Positions 54,283 through 63,832 of a DNA stretch of 64,000 nt are shown in pieces. The stretch is taken from NCBI RefSeq assembly GCF_002234595.1, contig NZ_NMUL01000031.1, forward strand, positions 62,001 to 126,000. The letters are read 5' to 3'. Made by a program: the position numbers and the translations under genes. Every line of letters begins with the position of its first letter. Within the stretch, counting starts at the first letter, position 1. The notes under the pieces are model-generated. The model searched no databases. It was not told the DNA's origin and saw nothing but the letters and a program-made list of their open reading frames with translations. The stretch is from Amycolatopsis vastitatis. GTDB taxonomy: Bacteria; Actinomycetota; Actinomycetes; Mycobacteriales; Pseudonocardiaceae.

Positions 54283-55107
54283 TCACGGGAGGAGGTCGGC
54301 CAGGAGGCGGTAGGACTTCTCCGTGCGGGCCAGGACCTGGACGCAGACGTGGTCGGCGCCCGCGTCGAGGTGGGCCCGGATCCGGTCGGCGGCGGCCTGC
54401 TCGCCGGTCGCGACGATGGCGTCGACCAGGCGGTCGCTGCCGCCGTCGGCGAGGTCCTCGTCGGTGAAGCCGAGGCGGCGCAGGTTCGCCTGGTGGTGCG
54501 GGGCCTGCCGGACGTACAGGCCTACGTGCTCCTGTGCTGCTTCGCGAGCGGCGTCGGGCGAAGCGTCCAGGATCACCCCTTGCTCGACGGCCAGGTACTT
54601 GCCCGGGCCGAGCCGTTCGCGGGCCATCGCCGTGTGCTCCGGCGGGACGAAGTACGGGTGCGCGCCGTCGGCCCGTTCGGCCGCCAGGTCCAGCGCGCGG
54701 GGACCGAGCGCCGCGATCAGCCGTCGCGGCCGTGGTGATGGCGGCGGCAGGCCCGGCAGGTCGGCTTCGTCCATGCCGCCGAGGTATTCGCGCATCGCGG
54801 CGATGGGCCGCGCGCCGGGGAAGTGCCCGCCGAGGCCGACGGTGAACCGGCCCGGGTACGCCTCGCCGAGCGCCCGGGTCGCCGCCTCCGCCGTGATCGG
54901 CGCGCGGCGGTCGAACCGCGCGATGCCCGTGGCGACGGTGAGCCGGGAGGTCGCCGCCAGGATCAGGGCTGCCTGCGTGAACGCGTCCCGGCCGGCGTAT
55001 TCGCCGAACCAGAGCGCGTCGAAGCCCAGCTCCTCCACCTCGGCGGCCGTCTCGCGGACGACGCCGATCGGGGCACCGTCGAAGAACCGCCAGATCCCGA
55101 CGCTCAT
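54283..55107 (-). CDS. LLM-class F420-dependent oxidoreductase, second of a tandem pair
   Basis: The 274-residue luciferase-like TIM-barrel protein belongs to the F420-dependent LLM group. Typical blocks are GIWRFFDGAPIGVVRETAAEVEELGFDALWFGEY, then VATGIARFDRRAPITAEAA and YPGRFTVGLGGHFPGARP. The ATG overlaps the stop of the upstream LLM gene (ATGA). The substrate is unknown; relatives reduce enones, or oxidise alcohols or amines. Confidence 0.85.
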   Translation of the reverse strand: MSVGIWRFFDGAPIGVVRETAAEVEELGFDALWFGEYAGRDAFTQAALILAATSRLTVATGIARFDRRAPITAEAATRALGEAYPGRFTVGLGGHFPGARPIAAMREYLGGMDEADLPGLPPPSPRPRRLIAALGPRALDLAAERADGAHPYFVPPEHTAMARERLGPGKYLAVEQGVILDASPDAAREAAQEHVGLYVRQAPHHQANLRRLGFTDEDLADGGSDRLVDAIVATGEQAAADRIRAHLDAGADHVCVQVLARTEKSYRLLADLLP

Positions 55108-56003
55108 CGAAGCACCTCCGGGGCCAGCTCGGCCAGAATGTCCACAGTGGATTCGAACGAGGTCGCGGATGGCGTCAGCAGCACGTGGTCCGCGCCCGCG
55201 TCGAGCACCTCGCCGACGCGTTTCGCGATCGTCGCGGCGTCGCCCCAGATCACCAGGTCGTCGACGAACCGGTCGCTCGGCCCGGCGATGTCGGTTTCGG
55301 TGTACCCGAGCCGTTTCCAGCCCGCGAGGTAGGCCGTCACCTGGTACTCGCGTGACTGCGCCACCCGGCGCCGGACGCTCGCGCGAGCATCCTCCCGGCT
55401 GCCGAGCAGCACGGTCTGCTGCGGGATCAGCAGCTTGTCCGGCCCGAGGATTTCGCGGGCGTACGGCGTGTGCGAGACCGGTTGGGCGAACGGGTGCGCG
55501 CCGTCGGCGTGGTCGCGCGAGAGCTCCAGCATCCGCGGTCCGACGGCGGCCAGCACTCGCGGAAACGCCACGGGCGAGGGGTTTTCGGCTTCCGCCGCGT
55601 CCATTTCGGACAGATAGGCCCGCATGCGGTCGATCGGGCGGTAGTCCTCGCCGAGCTTCGCCGCTTGGAACGCGTGCCCGGCGCCGATACCGAGGACGAA
55701 CCGGCCGGGGTGGGCCTGCGCGAGCGTCGCGCCGCCCTTGTGTGCGGTCGCCCCGCGGCGGGCCAACAGGTTCGCGATGCCGGTGCCGAGCACGACGTCC
55801 GGTACCGAGGCCAGGAGGTCGCCGAAGTGGGCGAACACCTCCCGCGTGCCGGGTCCTTCGCCGCTCCACACCGAGCGGTGGCCGAGTCCGGCCAGCCGGC
55901 GCGTCGCCGCGCGCTCGACGTCCGGGGGTGGCTGCATGGGCGCGCTCGGCAGCCAGGCGCCGATGGCGCCGAGCCGGGCACGCGTGTCTTCGATCATGGT
56001 CAT
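55104..56003 (-). CDS. LLM-class F420-dependent oxidoreductase, first of a tandem pair
   Basis: The 299-residue LLM protein contains LGTGIANLLARRGATAHKGGATL, then PGRFVLGIGAGHAFQAAKLG and ILGPDKLLIPQQTVLLGSREDAR. It is clearly a paralogue of the downstream gene with matching block order. The pair is divergent from a TetR gene across a palindromic operator, so induction by a TetR ligand is likely (inference). Confidence 0.85.
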   Translation of the reverse strand: MTMIEDTRARLGAIGAWLPSAPMQPPPDVERAATRRLAGLGHRSVWSGEGPGTREVFAHFGDLLASVPDVVLGTGIANLLARRGATAHKGGATLAQAHPGRFVLGIGAGHAFQAAKLGEDYRPIDRMRAYLSEMDAAEAENPSPVAFPRVLAAVGPRMLELSRDHADGAHPFAQPVSHTPYAREILGPDKLLIPQQTVLLGSREDARASVRRRVAQSREYQVTAYLAGWKRLGYTETDIAGPSDRFVDDLVIWGDAATIAKRVGEVLDAGADHVLLTPSATSFESTVDILAELAPEVLR

Positions 56004-56024
56004 CCTCGTTCCCTCCAGTAAGCT

Positions 56025-56060
56025 GAGGCTGCCTCCGGTTAATATACGGAGGCAGCCTCC
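56025..56060. promoter_or_regulatory. two-palindrome TetR-type operator between LLM pair and TetR gene
   Basis: GAGGCTGCCTCCG (56025-56037) and its complement at 56047-56059 flank the AT-rich spacer GTTAATATA. Each arm is itself palindromic (GAGGCTGCCTC and GGAGGCAGCCTCC), centres 24 bp apart. This is the classic form for a TetR dimer pair repressing both divergent transcripts. Confidence 0.75.
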
Positions 56061-56090
56061 GATTGGCTACCCGGTATGGTCGGGAGTGCG

Positions 56091-56654
56091 ATGACCGACG
56101 TCAAACCGATGCGCGCGGACGCCCGCCGCAACTACGAGCGCCTCCTCGAAGTGGCGCAACGCGCCTTCGCCGAACACGGCGTCGAGGCGTCCCTGGAAGA
56201 CATCGCGCGCCGCGCCGGAGTCGGGATCGGCACGCTCTACCGGCACTTCCCGACGCGCGACGCGCTGCTCGAGACGCTGCTGCGGGCCCGGTTCGACGCC
56301 CAGGCCGAGCGGGCGCGCGAACTGCTCGCGCACCCCGAGCCGCTGAACGCGCTGCAGGCGTGGCTGGCCGGGATCGGCGACGCGACCGGCACGTTCCGCG
56401 GCCTGGTGGAGCTGACCGCCGACGCGTTGAACGACGAATCATCCCGTTTGTATGCGTCCTGCCACGCGATGCGCGAGGCCGGTTCCCATCTGGTGGAACG
56501 TGCGAAAGTGGCGGGGGAGCTCCGCGGAGACGTCACCGCGCAGGAGCTGCTTTTGTTGCTGCACGCGGCATCCTGGGCGGGGCGCCACCTGCCGGGAGAA
56601 GGGGGCATGCACCGCCTCCTCGCTCTTGTTTTCGAGGGATTACGGGCGAGTTAA
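56091..56654 (+). CDS. TetR family transcriptional regulator
   Basis: The 187-residue protein has an N-terminal helix-turn-helix (NYERLLEVAQRAFAEHGVEA, DIARRAGVGIGTLYRHFPTR, about residues 15-55). A C-terminal ligand-binding domain of the SbtR/TetR_C type follows. ATG 56091 follows GGAGTGCG. It is divergent from two LLM oxidoreductases and probably controls them and itself. Confidence 0.9.
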   Translation: MTDVKPMRADARRNYERLLEVAQRAFAEHGVEASLEDIARRAGVGIGTLYRHFPTRDALLETLLRARFDAQAERARELLAHPEPLNALQAWLAGIGDATGTFRGLVELTADALNDESSRLYASCHAMREAGSHLVERAKVAGELRGDVTAQELLLLLHAASWAGRHLPGEGGMHRLLALVFEGLRAS

Positions 56655-56779
56655 CACCGGGGGACGCCAACGGGCACTCCTGCGCGTTAAACTCCGCGAC
56701 GACCGGGGCACAACGACGTGCAGAGACCGTTTGACGACACAGAGCGTCCTGGAAATGACCAGATAGTGGGAGCCGCATC

Positions 56780-58378
56780 GTGAGCAAGCCCAGCAAGCCC
56801 GTCGTCCTCATCGCGGAGAAGCTCGCCCCCTCCGTGCTGAGTGTCTTCGGTGACGAGGTGGAGGTCCGGCACGTCGACGGCACGGACCGGTCCGCGCTGC
56901 TGGAGGCGGTGAAGAGCGCCGACGCGCTCCTGGTCCGCTCCGCCACCCAGGTCGACGCCGAGGTCCTCGGCGCCACGACCCAGCTCAAGGTCGTCGCCCG
57001 CGCCGGCGTCGGGCTGGACAACGTCGTGGTGCCCGCCGCCACCGAGCGCGGTGTCCTGGTCGTCAACGCCCCGACGTCGAACATCGTCTCCGCCGCCGAG
57101 CACGCCGTCGCCCTGCTGCTGTCGGTCGCGCGCCGGGTCCCGGCCGCCGACCAGAGCCTCCGCGGCGGCGAGTGGAAGCGCAGCTCCTTCTCCGGCGTCG
57201 AGCTGCAGGGCAAGACGGTCGGTGTCGTCGGCCTCGGCAAGATCGGGCAGCTGTTCGCCCAGCGCCTCGCCGCCTTCGACACGCACCTCATCGCCTACGA
57301 CCCCTACGTGTCGGCCGCGCGTGCCGCGCAGCTCGGCATCGAGCTCGTCACCCTCGACGAGCTGCTCCGCCGCGCCGACGCCATCTCCATCCACCTGCCG
57401 AAGACGCCGGAGACCAAGGGCCTCATCGACGCCGAGGCGCTGAAGAAGACCAAGCCGGGCGTCATCATCGTGAACGCCGCCCGCGGCGGGCTGATCGTCG
57501 AGCAGGACCTGGCCGACGCGCTGCGCTCGGGCCACGTCGGCGGTGCCGGCATCGACGTGTTCGAGTCCGAGCCGACGACCTCCAGCCCACTGTTCGAGCT
57601 GGAGAACGTCGTCGTGACGCCGCACCTGGGCGCCTCGACGGCCGAGGCGCAGGACCGCGCCGGCACCGACGTCGCGAAGTCGGTGCTGCTGGCCCTGCGC
57701 GGCGACTTCGTGCCGGACGCGGTGAACGTCTCCGGCGGCGGCGCGGTGGGCGAGCACGTCCGCCCGTACCTGTCGCTGGTCCAGAAGCTCGGCCAGCTGC
57801 TGACCGCACTCAACCCGACGTCGCCGACGTCGGTCACCGTGCAGGTCAAGGGCGAGATCTCCAGCGAGGACACCGGCGTGCTGCAGCTGGCGGCGCTGCG
57901 CGGGGTGTTCACCGGCGTGGTCGAGGACCAGGTCACGTTCGTCAACGCGCCGCAGCTGGCGGAGAAGCTGGGCGTGCAGGTCGAGCTGGAGACCGAGCCG
58001 GAAAGCCCGAAGTTCCGCAGCCTGGTCACCGTTCGTGCGGTGCACGCCGACGGCGCGGTGCTCACCGTGTCCGGTTCGGTCACCGGCCTGGACGAGGTCG
58101 AGAAGCTGGTCGAGGTCAACGGCCGCGGGTTCGACCTGCGCGCCGAGGGCACCGTGCTGCTGGTCGAGTACGCGGACCGTCCGGGCGTGATGGGCCGCGT
58201 CGGGACGCTGCTCGGCGAAGCGGGCATCAACATCGAGGCCGCGCAGATCAGCCAGACCACCGACGGCTCCGACGCGGTGATGCTGCTGCGCGTCGACCGC
58301 CACATCGACGCCCACCTGCTGGACCCGATCGGCGCTTCGGTCGGGGCGCACACGATCCGCGCGGTGGACTTCAACTGA
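56780..58378 (+). CDS. serA: D-3-phosphoglycerate dehydrogenase
   Basis: This 532-residue type I enzyme starts serine synthesis. The Rossmann motif is VVGLGKIGQLFAQRL (about residues 149-163). Catalytic Arg is in NAARGGLIVEQDL, Glu in VFESEPTT and His in TPHLGASTAEAQD. An intervening (ASB) domain (about 318-450) and a C-terminal ACT domain (VEYADRPGVMGRVGTLLGEA) give serine feedback inhibition, as in M. tuberculosis SerA1. GTG 56780 follows GGGAG. Confidence 0.95.
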   Translation: MSKPSKPVVLIAEKLAPSVLSVFGDEVEVRHVDGTDRSALLEAVKSADALLVRSATQVDAEVLGATTQLKVVARAGVGLDNVVVPAATERGVLVVNAPTSNIVSAAEHAVALLLSVARRVPAADQSLRGGEWKRSSFSGVELQGKTVGVVGLGKIGQLFAQRLAAFDTHLIAYDPYVSAARAAQLGIELVTLDELLRRADAISIHLPKTPETKGLIDAEALKKTKPGVIIVNAARGGLIVEQDLADALRSGHVGGAGIDVFESEPTTSSPLFELENVVVTPHLGASTAEAQDRAGTDVAKSVLLALRGDFVPDAVNVSGGGAVGEHVRPYLSLVQKLGQLLTALNPTSPTSVTVQVKGEISSEDTGVLQLAALRGVFTGVVEDQVTFVNAPQLAEKLGVQVELETEPESPKFRSLVTVRAVHADGAVLTVSGSVTGLDEVEKLVEVNGRGFDLRAEGTVLLVEYADRPGVMGRVGTLLGEAGINIEAAQISQTTDGSDAVMLLRVDRHIDAHLLDPIGASVGAHTIRAVDFN

Positions 58379-58388
58379 CGTGATCGCC

Positions 58389-58430
58389 GTGAAGGCCGCA
58401 CCGGGGGAACCTCCCCGGTGCGGCCTTCAC
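58389..58430. terminator. serA terminator, overlapping the convergent barstar stop
   Basis: An 18-bp perfect stem, GTGAAGGCCGCACCGGGG (58389-58406) and its complement at 58413-58430, has a 6-nt loop and a following GCTTTT. Confidence 0.88.
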
Positions 58431-58957
58431 GCTTTTCCGGGCCGTCGGCCGGCGTCGGCCCACTCGGCCTCGTTCCAGTGCACCGCCGAGGCACCGACCG
58501 GTTCGAACCGGATATCGGGATCGTCGCTCTGGACCAGGACCACGAGCGGACGGCCGAAGAGCATCGCCACGCGCGAGTGATCGGCGAGGATGTCCAGCAC
58601 GATCTGGGCCGACCGCGGGCTGCGCGTGGCGTAGGCGTCGTAGCCGGTGAAGACGATCGCCAGGCCGGCCGAGTCCGGCGACCACCCGTAGTCGTGGCTG
58701 ACGACGTCACGCAGGCAGTCGTTGAGCGCGTCGAGGTTGCGCCCGTAGTAGGCCGGGAAGTCCAGCGCCGCGGCGACCGCGGTGTGCATGTCGTCATCGG
58801 ACGTCCACTCGCGCGCGGCCAGGGGGATGACCTGGTAGCCGTGCTCGTCCAGCCATTCCGCCGCTTCGGCCGCGAGCCGGGCGCGCCAGAACAAGGTGAC
58901 TGGACCGCTGCGGAGCAGGCGGAACGCGAGGTCGTCGCGCGGCTCGTATCGGTGCAC
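58427..58957 (-). CDS. barstar-family protein
   Basis: The 176-residue protein has a barstar-like fold: a basic N-terminal extension of about 50 residues, then DDMHTAVAAALDFPAYYGRNLDALNDCL, which is the signature helix of barnase-inhibitor relatives. Barstar proteins inhibit secreted RNases, but no barnase gene is in the window. GTG 58957 is chosen because a TAACCT lies 8 nt upstream, suggesting leaderless transcription; a TTG 21 bases earlier is an alternative. It could be an orphan immunity protein or a regulator. Confidence 0.82.
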   Translation of the reverse strand: MHRYEPRDDLAFRLLRSGPVTLFWRARLAAEAAEWLDEHGYQVIPLAAREWTSDDDMHTAVAAALDFPAYYGRNLDALNDCLRDVVSHDYGWSPDSAGLAIVFTGYDAYATRSPRSAQIVLDILADHSRVAMLFGRPLVVLVQSDDPDIRFEPVGASAVHWNEAEWADAGRRPGKA

Positions 58958-59156
58958 GGAACGTGAGGTTAGCGGCAATCACATTCACATAACGGACTTC
59001 TTTGCCTACCTAAGTAGGTGTTTTGGGGCATTAGGTTCTCTCCGCGAGGTCGAACCACGCGTCGTCGAGGGCACGGCGCTGTGCCGCGCTTCACCGTCGG
59101 GGGTGTCAGGAGCGGCAGGCAGGTTCGGGTCCAGACCTCGAGTAAGGGGCCGACTC

Positions 59157-62100
59157 ATGAACAGATCCCGCCTCCCCGCGCGCGCCACGACGGCGGCCTT
59201 CGCCGTCGTTCTGGCGGCCGCGCTCGGGGCGCCGGTCGCGAGCGCGGCGGATGCTCCGCTCGCCGACGGCGTCGCACCGGCCAAGATCGCCGACGCGCTG
59301 CTGCAGGGCAAGCTGTCGCCGCGTCTGGGGGCCGCGCAGGGCCGGGTCACCGCGTTCGTCGAACTGGCCAAGAAGCCGGCCGTCGACGCGTTCACCGCCG
59401 CGGAGCCGCAGGGCAAGGACCAGGCGAAGCGGGCCGCCCGCGCCGCGAAGGCCGACACCGCCGCCGCGGTCGACTCCGTCGTCGGCCAGCTGCGCGCGGC
59501 CGACGCCAAGCCGCAGGTCGTCACCCAGACCGCCAACGCCGTTCCCGGTGTGGTCGTCACCGCCGACGCCGCGAAGCTGCGCGAAGTCGCGAAGCGGGCG
59601 GACGTCGTCGCGGTGCGCACGGTCGTGCCGAAGACCCGCACCAACGCCAGCGCCGAGCAGCTGACCAACACCCTCGCCGCGTGGCAGCAGACCGGCAAGT
59701 TCGGCGACGGCGTCCGCGTCGGCGTCATCGACGACGGCATCGACTACACCCACGCCGACTTCGGCGGTCCCGGCACGCAGGCCGCATACCAGGGCGTCGA
59801 CAGCACCAAGCCGACGCCGCTGTTCCCGAGCGCCAAGGTCGTCGGCGGCACCGACCTCGTCGGCAACGACTACGACGCCGCGACGGCGGGCAAGACCACT
59901 CCGAAGCCGGACCCGAACCCGCTCGCCTGCGGCGAGCACGGCACGCACGTGGCCGGCACCATCGGCGGCTTCGGCGTCACCGCCGACGGCAAGACCTTCA
60001 AGGGCGACTACAAGAAGCTCGACGCCAAGAAGGTCGACGCGATGAAGATCGGCCCGGGCACGGCGCCGAAGTCGCTGCTGTACGCCATCAAGGTGTTCGG
60101 CTGCACGGGCTCGACGAACGTCACCTCGCAGGCCCTGGACTGGGCGCTCGACCCGGACGGCGACGGCGACTTCACCGACCACCTCGACATCGTCAACCTC
60201 TCGCTCGGCTCGGACTTCGGCGCGCCGGACGACCCGGACTCGCTGTTCGTGCGCAAGCTCGCCGCGAACAACGTGCTGCCGGTGATCTCGGCGGGCAACG
60301 GCGGCGACATCAACGACATCGCCGGCTCCCCGGGCAACACCCCCGAGGCGCTGACCGTGGCCAGCACACGGGACGCGGGTGTCCTGCGCGACGCCGCCGA
60401 GGTCAAGGCACCCACGGGCGCCGCCGGCCAGAAGACCGGCCAGTACAGCCAGAACTACACCGGCTACGACACCCTCGACCTGGCCGCGCCGGTCGTCGCC
60501 CTGTCGGCGGCGAACGCCGCCGGCTGTGCGCCGTACTCGGCCGCGGACAAGGCGAAGGCCGCCGGCAAGTTCGTCTGGCTGGAATGGGACGACAACGACT
60601 CGACCCGCGCATGCGGTTCGGCCGCCCGCGCCAACAACGCGCAGGCCGCCGGGGCGAAGGGCGCGCTGCTGTCGTCCACTTTGGAGCACTTCAGCGCCGG
60701 CATCGCGGGCAACGCGGCGATCCCGATGTTCCAGTTCACCGGCTCCGCGACCGCGTCGCTGCGCGCGGCGCTGACCGCCGGCACGCTGCAGGTCCGGCTC
60801 TTCGGCGCCGGCCGCGCGTCGATCCAGACCTACGACAAGACGATCGTCGACACCCCGAGCTCGTTCACCTCGCGCGGCACCCGCGGCCCGGCGCTCAAGC
60901 CGGACGTCGCCGCGCCCGGTGACACGATCACCTCGGCGTTCCGCGGCAGCGGCAACGGCCGGACCGTGCTGTCGGGCACGTCGATGGCCGCCCCGCACAC
61001 CGCGGGCATCACGGCGCTGGTTCGCCAGTCCCACCCGGACTGGTCGGTCGAGGAGGTCAAGGCGTCGGTCATCGACACCGCCGGCCACGACGTCTCCGAC
61101 GGCAAGGGCCACACCTACGCGCCGCAGCGCGTCGGCAGCGGCCGGATCGACGCGAAGGCCGCGCTGGACAACCAGGTGCTCGCCTACGTCGTGGACGACC
61201 CGGGCGCGGTGAGCGTCAGCTTCGGCACGGTCGAGGCGGCCGGGCCGGTGACCCTGTCCAAGACGATCAAGCTGGTCAACAAGGGTGTCACGCCCGCCGA
61301 GTACACCGTGGCCTACCAGGCGGTCAACGCGCTGCCGGGTGTCGAGTACACAGTGGACAAGCAGTCGGTGAAGCTGACCCCGCGCGGCACGGCCAAGGTG
61401 AAGGTGACGCTGAAGATCACCGACCCGAAGGCGCTGCGCAAGGTCATGGACCCGACCATGTCGGCCACCCAGGCCGGCCTGGCCCGGCAGTTCGTCGCGG
61501 ACGCTTCCGGCCGCGTCGCCTTCACCCCGAAGAGCGGGGCGACGGTGCCGCTGCGGGTTTCGGTCTACTCCGCGCCCAAGCCGGTTTCGACGATTTCGAC
61601 GCCGGCGTCGGTGAAGTTCGGCGCGGACGCGACCCAGGCCGTGCTGAACCTCGGCGGCAAGGGCGTCGACCAGGGTGCCGGCGCCCAGCGGTACCGCTCG
61701 CTGATCAGCGTGCTCGAGCTGCAGGCGGAGTCCCCGCAGCTGCCCGAGTGCGACGCGGACGTGGTCACCGACTGCACGTTGAACAAGACGGCCAAGGGCG
61801 GCGACCTCCGTTACGTCGGGGCGGCGTCGACCGCTCCGCTGGCGAAGGCGCAGGGTGAGCCGGAGAACGCGATGCTCGCGTTCGGCCTGTCCACCTGGAG
61901 CGACTGGGCGAACATCGGCAGCAACACCTCGCCGTTCGTCGACATCGACACCACCGGGGACGGCAAGCCGGACTTCGAGACCTACGTGACCAAGGCGACG
62001 TCGACCGACGTGCTGCTGGCCACCACGGTCGCGCTGACGGCGGGCTTCCCGACCGTCGACGTCCAGGCGGTCAACGGCCAGCTCGGCGACGTCGACACGA

Positions 62101-62519
62101 ACGTGTTCGACACGAACGTGATCACGTTGCCGGTTTCGCTCTCCGCGCTGGGCATCGACGCGAGCGCCGACAGCCACCGGATCTCCTACACGGTGGGCGT
62201 CAGCGGCTTCTACGTCGCGCCGGGCACGACGAACGGGCTGATCGACTACGTCGGCACGCCGCTTTCGTTCGACGCGCTCGCGCCTGGCTACGCGGTGCAG
62301 GGTGGCGGCGACGCCGCACTGGGCTACGTCGCGAAGCCGGGAACGGCGCTGGTCGTCACCCGGAACGCGGCGTCGGCCGCGGCCGACAACGCCCTCGGGC
62401 TGCTGGCCATCGAGCACCACAACGCCGCGGGCAACCGGGCGAACGTGGTCAAGGTGGACGCGACGCAGGGCGCCCGGCCGGGGAACGACCGTCAGCCGAT
62501 CGGGGCTGGTCACCGCTGA
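59157..62519 (+). CDS. secreted S8 family serine peptidase with PA insert, 1120 aa
   Basis: This is a Sec-exported subtilase: signal peptide (residues 1-30, ending in ASA-type cleavage), a propeptide of about 110 residues, then the catalytic domain. Triad Asp193 is in VIDDGIDYTH, His264 in GTHVAG and Ser609 in SGTSMAAPH. The gap between His and Ser holds a PA-like insert (about 440-550: VVALSAANAAGC, GKFVWLEWDDND). The 400 residues after the catalytic domain carry a fibronectin/CARDB-like beta domain and a secretory tail of unknown role. ATG 59157 follows AAGGGG. The start region (58981-59035) is locally AT-rich. Confidence 0.9.
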   Translation: MNRSRLPARATTAAFAVVLAAALGAPVASAADAPLADGVAPAKIADALLQGKLSPRLGAAQGRVTAFVELAKKPAVDAFTAAEPQGKDQAKRAARAAKADTAAAVDSVVGQLRAADAKPQVVTQTANAVPGVVVTADAAKLREVAKRADVVAVRTVVPKTRTNASAEQLTNTLAAWQQTGKFGDGVRVGVIDDGIDYTHADFGGPGTQAAYQGVDSTKPTPLFPSAKVVGGTDLVGNDYDAATAGKTTPKPDPNPLACGEHGTHVAGTIGGFGVTADGKTFKGDYKKLDAKKVDAMKIGPGTAPKSLLYAIKVFGCTGSTNVTSQALDWALDPDGDGDFTDHLDIVNLSLGSDFGAPDDPDSLFVRKLAANNVLPVISAGNGGDINDIAGSPGNTPEALTVASTRDAGVLRDAAEVKAPTGAAGQKTGQYSQNYTGYDTLDLAAPVVALSAANAAGCAPYSAADKAKAAGKFVWLEWDDNDSTRACGSAARANNAQAAGAKGALLSSTLEHFSAGIAGNAAIPMFQFTGSATASLRAALTAGTLQVRLFGAGRASIQTYDKTIVDTPSSFTSRGTRGPALKPDVAAPGDTITSAFRGSGNGRTVLSGTSMAAPHTAGITALVRQSHPDWSVEEVKASVIDTAGHDVSDGKGHTYAPQRVGSGRIDAKAALDNQVLAYVVDDPGAVSVSFGTVEAAGPVTLSKTIKLVNKGVTPAEYTVAYQAVNALPGVEYTVDKQSVKLTPRGTAKVKVTLKITDPKALRKVMDPTMSATQAGLARQFVADASGRVAFTPKSGATVPLRVSVYSAPKPVSTISTPASVKFGADATQAVLNLGGKGVDQGAGAQRYRSLISVLELQAESPQLPECDADVVTDCTLNKTAKGGDLRYVGAASTAPLAKAQGEPENAMLAFGLSTWSDWANIGSNTSPFVDIDTTGDGKPDFETYVTKATSTDVLLATTVALTAGFPTVDVQAVNGQLGDVDTNVFDTNVITLPVSLSALGIDASADSHRISYTVGVSGFYVAPGTTNGLIDYVGTPLSFDALAPGYAVQGGGDAALGYVAKPGTALVVTRNAASAAADNALGLLAIEHHNAAGNRANVVKVDATQGARPGNDRQPIGAGHR

Positions 62520-62549
62520 CGGGCGGCAAGATCGATTGACGCAGGACCA

Positions 62550-62588
62550 GGGGCGCTCTTCGCGGGTTTCCGCGGGGAGCGCCCCTTT
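62550..62588 (+). terminator. subtilase terminator
   Basis: The stem GGGGCGCTC/GAGCGCCCC (62550-62558 and 62577-62585) has an inner CGCGG/CCGCG pairing, followed by TTT, 31 bp after the stop codon. Confidence 0.8.
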
Positions 62589-62747
62589 CACGTTCCCCCG
62601 ATCGGGTGTCTCACCCTGCGGGAGGATGCGGCATAAGGGTGGTGCGGCTACGGCCGTTTGTCTACGGCCGGTAACCTTCCGGCTGCTGGCGTTTTGTTGC
62701 GGTGGGCCATCGGTGCGGTCGGTGGTCCGGTCGACGGAGGTGTGTGG

Positions 62748-63788
62748 ATGCGGCTCGCGGTGATCCCAGGTGACGGGATCGGGCCCGAGGTGGTCTCCGA
62801 GGCGCTGAAGGTGCTCGGCGAGGTAGCACCGACGGCGGAGACTACGAACTACGACCTCGGCGCCGCGCGATGGCACTCGACCGGCGAGCTGCTCCCCGAG
62901 TCGGTCCTCGGCGAGCTCCGCCAGCACGACGCGATCCTGCTGGGCGCGGTCGGCGACCCGACGGTGCCGAGCGGAATCCTCGAGCGCGGCCTGCTGCTGC
63001 GCCTGCGGTTCGAAATGGACCACCACGTCAACCTGCGCCCGGCGCGGCTGTACCCGGGTGTCCGGGGCCCGCTCGCCGACGCGGGCGACGTCGACATGGT
63101 CGTCGTGCGCGAAGGCACCGAAGGCCCGTACGCGGGCACTGGTGGTCTGCTGCGCAAGGACACCGAGCACGAGATCGCGACGGAGGTCAGCGTCAACACG
63201 GCGTTCGGCGTCCGCCGCGTGGTCGCGGACGCGTTCAACCGCGCCGAGGCCCGCCCGCGCAAGCACCTGACGCTGGTGCACAAGACCAACGTGCTCGAGT
63301 ACGCCGGTTCGCTGTGGTCGCGGATCGTCGAAGAGGTCTCGCTGGAGCACCCGGAGGTGACGGTCGCGTACTCCCACGTGGACGCGGCGACCATCCACAT
63401 GGTGACGGACCCGTCCCGCTTCGACGTGATCGTGACGGACAACCTGTTCGGCGACATCATCACGGACCTGGCCGCGGCGGTGACCGGCGGAATCGGCCTC
63501 GCGGCCAGCGGCAACCTGGACATCACGCGGCGCAACCCGAGCATGTTCGAGCCGGTCCACGGGTCGGCGCCGGACATCGCGGGCCAGGGGCTCGCGGACC
63601 CGACGGCCGCGGTGCTGTCGGTGGCGCTGCTGCTGGACCACCTGGGACAGAAGGAACCGGCGCGGCGGATCGAGGCTTCGGTGGCGTTCGACCTCGCGAC
63701 GCGGGACCAGTCTTCGCCGGGCGCCACCCAGGCGATCGGGGACCGGCTCGCGGCGCTGGTTTCGTCCAACGTGCGGACGGCAGGCTGA
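62748..63788 (+). CDS. leuB: 3-isopropylmalate dehydrogenase
   Basis: This 346-residue decarboxylating dehydrogenase produces 2-ketoisocaproate in leucine synthesis. The start MRLAVIPGDGIGPEVV is typical. The substrate/metal block is DNLFGDIITDLAAAVTGGIG (about residue 227-246), and LRFEMDHHVNLRPARLYPG is the alternative to the LR-KQ loop. ATG 62748 follows GGAGG at 7 nt. A promoter was not resolved in the 228 bp upstream. Confidence 0.95.
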   Translation: MRLAVIPGDGIGPEVVSEALKVLGEVAPTAETTNYDLGAARWHSTGELLPESVLGELRQHDAILLGAVGDPTVPSGILERGLLLRLRFEMDHHVNLRPARLYPGVRGPLADAGDVDMVVVREGTEGPYAGTGGLLRKDTEHEIATEVSVNTAFGVRRVVADAFNRAEARPRKHLTLVHKTNVLEYAGSLWSRIVEEVSLEHPEVTVAYSHVDAATIHMVTDPSRFDVIVTDNLFGDIITDLAAAVTGGIGLAASGNLDITRRNPSMFEPVHGSAPDIAGQGLADPTAAVLSVALLLDHLGQKEPARRIEASVAFDLATRDQSSPGATQAIGDRLAALVSSNVRTAG

Positions 63789-63798
63789 TTTTTCGGGG

Positions 63799-63832
63799 AA
63801 GCCCCGTGCCCTTGCCGGGTGCGGGGCTTTTT
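63799..63832 (+). terminator. leuB terminator
   Basis: AAGCCCCG (63799-63806) pairs with CGGGGCTT (63822-63829), followed by a T-run. This GC stem plus U-tract directly follows leuB. Confidence 0.82.

Noticed and set aside
56718..56783. 21-codon ORF ending on the serA start (TGA overlapping GTG)
   Set aside because: No codon bias for serine or other signal, no hairpin with U-tract after it; short frames like this are frequent by chance.
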